Positions 57,204-64,000 of a stretch of 64,000 nt of DNA are shown here, piece by piece; positions within the stretch are counted from its first letter, which is position 1; every line of letters begins with the position of its first letter. Position numbers and translations under genes: made by a program. Location of the stretch: contig CM055100.1 in NCBI GenBank assembly GCA_029204225.1, forward strand, positions 1,088,587 through 1,152,586, given 5' to 3'. The DNA is from Diphasiastrum complanatum (Eukaryota > Streptophyta > Lycopodiopsida > Lycopodiales > Lycopodiaceae). The notes below the pieces were generated by a model. The model worked only from the letters and a program-made list of their open reading frames with translations. It had not been told where the DNA came from and made no database searches.

Positions 57204-59330
57204 ATGGTAAAAGGTGAATTTAGATTTGCTATGTCGACGAACATCAAGTTGCGTGATCGAATACAACGCTACGCTCGATATCTAATACACAATGTAGTAC
57301 GTACATTCAGGTACATTCGAGACATATGGAGCGAGATTATGAGTTTCCTGAATGGAAAGAGTCTTTTGAAACTTGCGCTAGTGAATCGATCTTTCTACGA
57401 ATTAGTTATGGATGAAAACGTATGGAAGTGTCTATGCTTTCGTGAGCTTCGGGTCCCTGCAACATATCAAACGACTTTCAGCTGGAGAAGTCTGTATATT
57501 GCGGCATTTGGTACGCTAGCGAATACATTATAAAAAATATTCGTGGCACATCCAGGGCAATGGATTCGTATGTCATGTTTTCCTGCTTTTGATGCGTAGA
57601 ATTCGTACATGCAGATGGAAGTCACTCTTTCAGTCTTCGTCAGCGCGACAAGCATATTGGTGAGTGCCAATAGATCAGTTTCATTATGGCTGTTTGAGAT
57701 CTTCGTACAATGGGGAAAGTTGACCTTATTAGAATTCATACCATGCGGGGAACTTAATCTTTAACTATAGCTGGCTTTAGAGAAGAGTATTATGTTACTT
57801 GAGACTGTGTGTTGTTGGTTAGTATTGACCGCATGGCCGACGTGGTTAGATTGGATGAGGATAGGTGCATTCTCTATCGCCTCGGGCCAAGCTATCGCAA
57901 CAGTTGCACTAAGTGAACTAAGATTGCTGTCCGGAACAAAAGGACAGTGCAATGACATATGTTCTTCTAGCTTCTGTGTTTCTTCTGATGTAAAAAAGGG
58001 GAGTTGGATTGCAGGTAATTAAGCAGAAAGCTTATTACTATGTATACAAGTTTCATCAATCACCGATGACAATATTTTCATGTTATTTGACGGGTCATGA
58101 ATCAATCTGTGAAATCTGGTCTCGAGCTTAACTTCATTAACTGATGGCATAAACCCTTTCAGATCTGCATCTAGTGCGTTGTCCTGTTTGCAATGTTACC
58201 TCCTGTGAAGGTAAGTCCAACTGGAGTGATAGTACCGCCATAATCGACTCAAACTTAATTAGCATGCTGAAGCTTTTTTTGGAGCGTATACGCACTGCGC
58301 AGGTTCTTAGTTTACGGGATTTTACTTATCCTTTGATTTAAACTAAAAGGTTCACAACTTCACATAGAGGTGCCATTTCAGGAACCATGCAGGTACTAGA
58401 TGCTCGCCACTGGGATTTGTTCTTGTACGATGAATATAAGACCGGAGATTGGGATTATCACGAAGTAGGAGCACACGTACTCCCTCATCATTGCGACGCA
58501 GCTGCGGGTGGAGTGTTTGATGCAGGTTACTTAGAAAAAAAAGAGACTCTAGGTATTACGCGACTGTCTTCCTTTCATACATGATACTACTATCTAGCAG
58601 TGTAACTGACCAAGTTGGCATACATTTTATGGACAGAAAGGAGCGCAACGATTATATTATTATTTACAAAATGTAGTTGGAATCTATTGTCTTCACAGGG
58701 TGCACTTGACTTTAAGGATAATCAATGTATACAATGATACGCGTTTTGGCATACGTTTTTTCAGGACACGCAATCTATTGTTATCCTAGTCCGCATTTCA
58801 GTTTATTGAACAATCTATATAATATGTTTTGGCATGATATTTTCGAGACACGAAATCTGCTGCTTTTCTAGTCTGCGTTTGACTTGATGGAACAAGTTTA
58901 AAACAAGCTTCATCTGCTAACAAAACACGGAGCCATCAAACAGACTTACTAGAATTGAAATCCTGGGTTGCTCCTGCTGGAGACTGGCAGCCTAGGGGCA
59001 AGAGTTCATCCTTCGCTATTGCAGCAAACACAAACTTACAACCAAACGAAGGTCAATCTAACGTGATAATATCATGTAAAAGGATAAAATCGTCTTAGAC
59101 ATAATTTCACAGCGAGAGCGTTATCTGATTAGTTTGTAGCCTGAATCGATTTAAAGCATTCTTTAGCATAATAAGTTGCTGGTTAACATCTAAATGCATT
59201 ATTTTCTATTTTCTTCGTCCATAAAGCTCTGTGACAATCTTTTACAGGTTTGCAGGTAAAGTTTTACGTCATGCTTGCTGGAGCGAATGGTCCTGTAGTT
59301 GGCATCCGTATCTGTCAACAGCTTTTGTGA
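57204..59330 (+). CDS. F-box protein, seven exons (308 residues)
   Basis: CDS join 57204-57510, 57615-57659, 57850-58014, 58163-58210, 58382-58552, 58944-59051, 59248-59330 (TGA); 927 nt. All six introns are GT-AG and phase 1; each junction restores one codon (Asp at the first three). The F-box is at about residues 39-82 (DIWSEIMSFLNGKSLLKLAL, VNRSFYEL): this motif binds Skp1 in an SCF ubiquitin ligase. The rest is a plant-type C-terminal domain with DKHIDWMRIGAF, HLVRCPVCNVTSC (a possible metal site), MQVLDARHWDLF, SWVAPAGDWQP, ANTNLQPNEGLQVKF and IRICQQL. The target protein is unknown. The start is the first in-frame ATG; an upstream exon or the later ATG at 57231 is possible. No lesion is seen. 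Introns are short (about 100-390 bp) and free of elements. Confidence 0.92.
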
Positions 59331-60360
59331 TTGCCTGTATGATGCTGACAAAATAGCACAGACAGAATCAAGGAGGAGGCTAGGATGGCATTGATTCTCA
59401 GTTGATCGTAATTCTTGGTAGATTGTCTAAACCTGAGAACGCAACACCATAATTCATACGAAATTCTGGCGACATATTTTTGGCTTTCGATCCCATCGAT
59501 CCTCAGTCTCATAGGCTTTTAATATAATCGAAAGTAAAAAGCCTATTCTTCGTCGCGACCGAAAAGTTACACTAGACTCTTTTGGGCGTTTTTAAAAACA
59601 TTTTGCTAGACAAAAATGTTGAGCGTTTTTTTACAATGATTTGAGCAGCCAAATTTTCTAAACAGAGTAGTACATTAATCGATTTGTTGCTGCATTCAGG
59701 CGATTTTTGTCAACGAGTTGAAACCATCAGGTATGGGCGAGAATTGATTTTGCAAGTGATCTTTGCATACATGGATAAAAGATCTCTAAGGCCATGAGGC
59801 CAAGCCATTTAACTCTCTCACAATCACAATCCTTCATGGTAGAATGCTTCTTGGTTTTCAAGGGAGGCTCGAACTTGGGACCAAAGAAACTTTGGATGCC
59901 AAGTTAACCAACTAGGCCAACCCCTTCATGGTAGAATGACCCAAGAGTAGCATTATATGTGTATATTCAAATCTTAAATGAATCAAATGTCCAAATTAAA
60001 TTGGAGGATGACCATTACCTAGCACATAATAATAGGACCTCATTATTTTGTACATATTTGATTGGTTGCAATTTTTTGCACTCAAAATAGATAGTTCTCA
60101 TGGATTTCTAGGAGAATCTTGAAAATGCATGGGCCTCATAATTGGAATCATTAAGAAAATCTTGAATATATATATATATATATATATATAAATTTTGTTT
60201 TCGGTGACAAATTATACACATTAATGGGTGTTTGTTGCCCCATGGTAAGGATATAATGGCTCATCTTGTAGTCTCTACATTATTGTGGCTCAATAAGAGG
60301 GCTTTGCCATTACATCCTCACAATGGGCCTCTAAACAACCATTATCTAGTGCACAATGTG
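59331..60360. other. Gene-free tract downstream of the F-box gene
   Basis: Contains the F-box 3' untranslated region at its start. A (TA)n run lies at about 60168-60190. Nothing else is recognised. Confidence 0.4.
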
Positions 60361-60738
60361 TGACTCAACATTTTACATCAGACTTTCTTGCACAACTATT
60401 TGCCCTATTGTCGTCTCTCTGTATTCTTCTATCTCGTGTTGATCAAAATTATGTATATGTCTCCACTGTGTGGAGTTTACAAGACAGCTAAAACAGAGAA
60501 TTACAAGAGAAGTCAATGCAAATCAACTAGTTAGTTATTCTCTGTAATGGCTAACTCTTTCAGCTGAGCGTGAAGTGCAATACGCCACGCTCGTCGAGCT
60601 ACAAGTTGGCAGCGCGGATTGTTTTCCTTCGTGTCATTTCATTTCATTTCGTGCTTTAGGATTTTCGAGGTATGTTCGTCATTCATCGACCTTCGCTTCA
60701 CTTCACGACAAAGTTGTAGGAGTTCACAATTTCTGACA
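60360..60738 (-). repeat. Copia 3' LTR, outer end uncertain
   Basis: The minus strand has a purine tract (CAAGAGAGAG, plus 60739-60749) immediately followed by TGTCAGAAATTGTGAAC, the LTR start. The other end was not located; no 5' LTR copy is recognised above 61950. Confidence 0.5.
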
Positions 60739-60749
60739 CTCTCTCTTGA

Positions 60750-61949
60750 ACCTTGCAACTTTGTATGTTTAATCCAATTGCCTTTCTTTGCTTTGCGAAG
60801 AGTGGTTTGTCGAGCGGCTTCATGAGCAGATCTGCAATCATGTCTTCAGACTTTATGTACTGGACCTTGAGCTCTCCTTTTGAGATCAAATCTCGAATAT
60901 GATAGTACTTCAGAGGTATATGTTTTGTTTTTGAATGGAAAACAGGATTCTGAGACAGATATGTGGCACTTTGAGAATCCATCATTAATGTGCATGGTTC
61001 TCCTTGTGGTATGTCAATTGCCTCCTGACAATGTTCACGGCTGTAGAATCCCAATGCCCTTGACATCGTGTCTGCTCCCATCGCCTAGAATCACTGCTCC
61101 ATTATTTTTGAGCTCTCTGAAGTCAATCAAGATTCTTCTGTTGCAAGTGATGTGTGAAGTCACTCCTGAATCAATGACTACATCGTAGTCTTGTTCAGTG
61201 TAGCTTGTCGAAGCTTCATTGAATATCGTGAAGGCTTTATCACCTTCGTCTGCATCTTTGGATAACTCTGCAACATTCGCTTTGTCAACTTTGTTCTTTC
61301 TTTTTGTTTTGAATCTGCAATCGTATGCAGAGTGCCCCTTCTCCTTGCAGTGCATGCAAGGTATTGTTGGGTTGAACCATCATCTATTGGTTGTGTGTCC
61401 TGGTTTGTGACAGTGATCACAAGAAGAAGATTGCTGGTTGTCATTGCCTCTGCTCAAAGACTTTGTGTTCGTTCTGTCGAATCTGAGCTTGTTCTTGTTC
61501 TTCTTCCTTCCCTTCATGAAAAGGGATTTCTCCTGATCACTGCTTCCTTCTCCTTCGTCCCTCATCAGTCTTTCATCAATGACAAGACTGATTGCTCTCT
61601 CGAATGTCATATCTGGTAGACTCAGTATGAGCATTCTCAACGGCTGATAAGATGCAGGTAATGATTTCATGAAGTACATCAGTTGTTGTGGTGCTAGGAC
61701 TTGGTGTTCATGTCCAGATGCAGCGAGTTCAATGAAGATCGTTCTGATCTTCTCAACATGTTGATCCAACTGGTTGTCATCCCATTGTATTGATTGCAAC
61801 TGATTGTGAACATGCATCACTGAAGCGACAGTCCTCACTTCGTACTTCTGCTTTAATCTTTTCCATGCTGCATGGCTGCTTTCACAAAACACATCGATCG
61901 AGCTGAGTGTCAGGCCACCAACGAACGAGACATTGACCATCTCACTCAA
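60750..61949 (-). pseudogene. Internally deleted Ty1/copia gag-pol
   Basis: Gag (61949-61380) is long and clear: WKRLKQKYEVR, MHVHNQLQSIQWDDNQLDQH, LMYFMKSLPASYQPLRML, then a knuckle CDHCHKPGHT. A second knuckle MHCKEKGHSAYDC and the protease DVVIDSGVTSHI (D-S-G intact) occupy 61355-61085. Within a few codons, after SRHDVKGIGIL, the sequence becomes REHCQEAIDIPQGEPC and MDSQSATYLSQNPVFHSKTK, the RNase H end. Integrase and all of RT are deleted. It is closely related to the element at 20125-27361 (shared SYQPLRML-type gag and YIRDLISKGEL-type RNase H). Confidence 0.88.
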
Positions 61950-62376
61950 AAACTCAAAAAACTAATAATTCAATTGCTCTTTTCTCCATCTCATTGTTTT
62001 TCACTGACACAGAACTGTTAAAAAACGGCGCGTAAATGGCCCATAATGGCCGATTGCACTTTTATTGAAACTCTATTTATTTATTAATTTACGCTAGACT
62101 TAAATTTATCTAAGAAAGCCTATGCCCCTAGTTCTCGGGTCTGTCGGGGCTAGGAGGTGCCAGTTCGTCTTAAAAACCAGTTAAACGCCAGTTTTATTCA
62201 CCGTAGGCCACTTTAGTAATTTAAAACCAAACTTGGGGCTCAGCCCTTAAGTTTGGGCCCAACTGCCAAAAAGCCCCTATTGGTGCCCATTCATGAAGAG
62301 GTGCACCTTTTTGGGCCTCAGCCCTCTCTAGCATTAGAAGGGGCCAGCCTCTACGTAGCATTCAGTCATTGTCACT

Positions 62377-62380
<4 letters not shown>
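61950..62380. other. Gene-free tract
   Basis: Directly upstream (minus sense) of the copia gag. GGCCCATAATGGCCGATTG and a GGGGCT-rich part are seen, but no LTR, repeat or gene is identified. Confidence 0.35.

Positions 62381-62434
<54 letters not shown>
62380..62434. repeat. (GA)n microsatellite
   Basis: About 55 bp of GA. Confidence 0.95.
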
Positions 62435-62438
<4 letters not shown>

Positions 62439-64000
62439 TAGGTGCAAAGAGAGAGCTTGTGGAGTAAGAAAGAGGGAAAGAGAAGAAGCAAGGTTGTTTG
62501 ATCCCTGCTTGGTGCCTCCCATTTCTGTGCCTCCCACTCCTCTCTCAGCCTTTCTCATTTTGCTGTGCATCATTATACACTGCTCACTTTGGAAGGGAGG
62601 AGAAAACGAGAAGAGGCTGATCTGCCTGGTGCCTTTCACTCTAACTTCTTTGTGGATCTTTGCTGTAAACTGCTTATATTTCATTGCTATTGATTCATTG
62701 CTTTCATTGCTATTTATTCATTGCTTTGATCTCTAGCACTGTGTTATCATCATTTCTTTTGTTGGATCAGATTTGGTGTTATCTTTTGTTGCCTTTAACC
62801 CCGTGGTTGCAGATCTTGAAATGGTGTAAAGATTACTCTGATATTAGTCTTTTAGAGTGCTATCATTAATCTTGTTTGTGTCTGCAGGGACAAGGTTCTG
62901 AGATTTGTTTAAGATTGTCTATTATTCAAGAAAAAGTTATATTTATGCTTTGTCTATTGTTGCGACAGAGATTCTTAAATGCTTGTAACCTGTTAATTAA
63001 GAGATTTGTTTGTTGGATGTTAATATCTGGCTCATAAGCACACCTTCTGTATTTCACTTTGTACACCAAAAACTCTTGCAGAATTGTCTATCCTACCAAT
63101 TAGAAGATCATCTTCAAGCATTATCCATAACCATTTGTGTGTTTGAAAACACTATCAGACCCTTTGACAGTTTTGGAGCCATTGTTCAGAGAGGATAGTT
63201 GATTCCTTCCTAAATATAGGCTGCAGTTTTCTATACAGCTTGAATACCCTGTGATCTGCCTTTGCTCCATTGAAGGCCTTCTAGAACAGTATCTATAGGA
63301 CCACGATCTCTACCTATTTGCAGGTTTTGCTGCCCACGATCCTGTTTGCGGCAAGCCATCTGATCTGTTGTTTCTTATTCCGCCTGTGGCCCGTTAAGTA
63401 GCTGTGCTGCAGCTCCTCACTCCCTGACCAGCGACCTGCTGTCTGTGGGTTGCATCTGTCCTGCGAGTTACCCTGTGCCCATCGCTGCCCTGCTGTGGGA
63501 ACGCTCCTTCACCTGAACCTGCTGTCTGCGGCCCTCTACCTGCGATCTCCTTCTTTGTTCTCCTTGCTACCTGCGGATCTGCTCTGCGGCTGACCTTCAT
63601 CTGATCAGGGCTCTTGCAGCCACGATCCCTGTCTGTCCGGGTCCTCTGGTCAGCAGCCACTCCTTCTCCTTGCTTATCTGTGCCCTGCCGTGGCCACGCT
63701 CCTTCAACCACGACCCTGCCTTCGCCTTCTGATCCGCTCCTCCACCCTATCTACGCTCCAGCCCTACCTTCTGCACTTTCTTACCTGCGACCTCTTTCTT
63801 TGCTTACCTGCGATTTGCTACTAACGGCCTACCTGCCTTGGTCTCCGGCCCACTCTTCAACCAGCGACCTTGGGGCGTGATGGAAGAAGTAGTGTGGCCT
63901 TCCTCCAACCATTTTTCCATCTGATTTGGGATACTCCCCTGTCTGCGACTCTTTGTGGGTTGTGGACAGGCTTTATCTTCTTCTATTCTTGGCCTACCCA
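62435..64000 (+). other. C/T-rich region with imperfect repeats, no gene recognised
   Basis: From about 63300 the sequence is rich in words such as CTGCGATC, ACCTGCGACCT, CTGCTGTCTGCGG and GGCCACGCTCCTTCAACC-like copies, repeated at irregular distances. The 88-codon plus-strand frame at 63614-63880 is Ser/Pro/Leu-rich and explained by this composition. It could be the leader of an element that continues beyond the window. Confidence 0.35.

Overview
This is plant nuclear DNA and most of it is transposable-element sequence. Evidence: Ty1/copia and Ty3/gypsy elements primed by a TGGTATCAGAGC (initiator tRNA-Met) site, hAT elements, non-LTR elements, GT-AG introns in two host genes, and a nuclear insert of mitochondrial nad5. 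I cannot name the species. A 16.5-kb intron filled with elements, many long (GA)n tracts and a nad5 copy whose start codon is ACG (the unedited form used where organelle RNA editing is heavy) would suit a fern or another seed-free vascular plant; that placement is inference.

Layout. 2.8-5.0 kb: copia gag remnant and an LTR split by a hAT-type MITE. 6.5-10.2 kb: four pieces of non-LTR retrotransposons on both strands, two with (CT)n tails. 10.6-11.2 kb: broken hAT transposase. 12.1-29.5 kb: a two-exon host gene on the minus strand for a predicted plastid membrane protein; its single intron holds a gypsy pol remnant, a small TRIM element with a tRNA-like sequence in one LTR, a gag-only element nested in that TRIM, a full-length decayed copia element, and a second gag-only element nested in the copia. 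29.5-38 kb: duplicated and minisatellite DNA, a CACGTG-rich satellite of about 2 kb cut in two by a young gypsy element (31551-36809, perfect 5-bp target duplication). 38-44 kb: Helitron-like terminus, nad5 insert, 5' end of a copia element, gypsy primer site. 44.9-54.1 kb: decayed copia copies, two of them sharing an LTR that carries another hAT MITE, then a 316-bp GA array and an inverted copia end. 54.1-55.2 kb: gypsy fragment. 57.2-59.3 kb: an intact seven-exon F-box gene on the plus strand, the clearest functional gene here. 60.4-62.0 kb: internally deleted copia. 62.4-64 kb: GA tract and a C/T-rich imperfect repeat region.

Only the F-box gene and the membrane-protein gene look like working host genes. 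The elements record repeated nesting: target duplications let three insertions be ordered inside one intron, and gag-only or gag-protease-only elements suggest mobilisation in trans by relatives elsewhere in the genome. Boundaries of decayed elements without a stated target duplication are approximate; all coordinates were read by eye.
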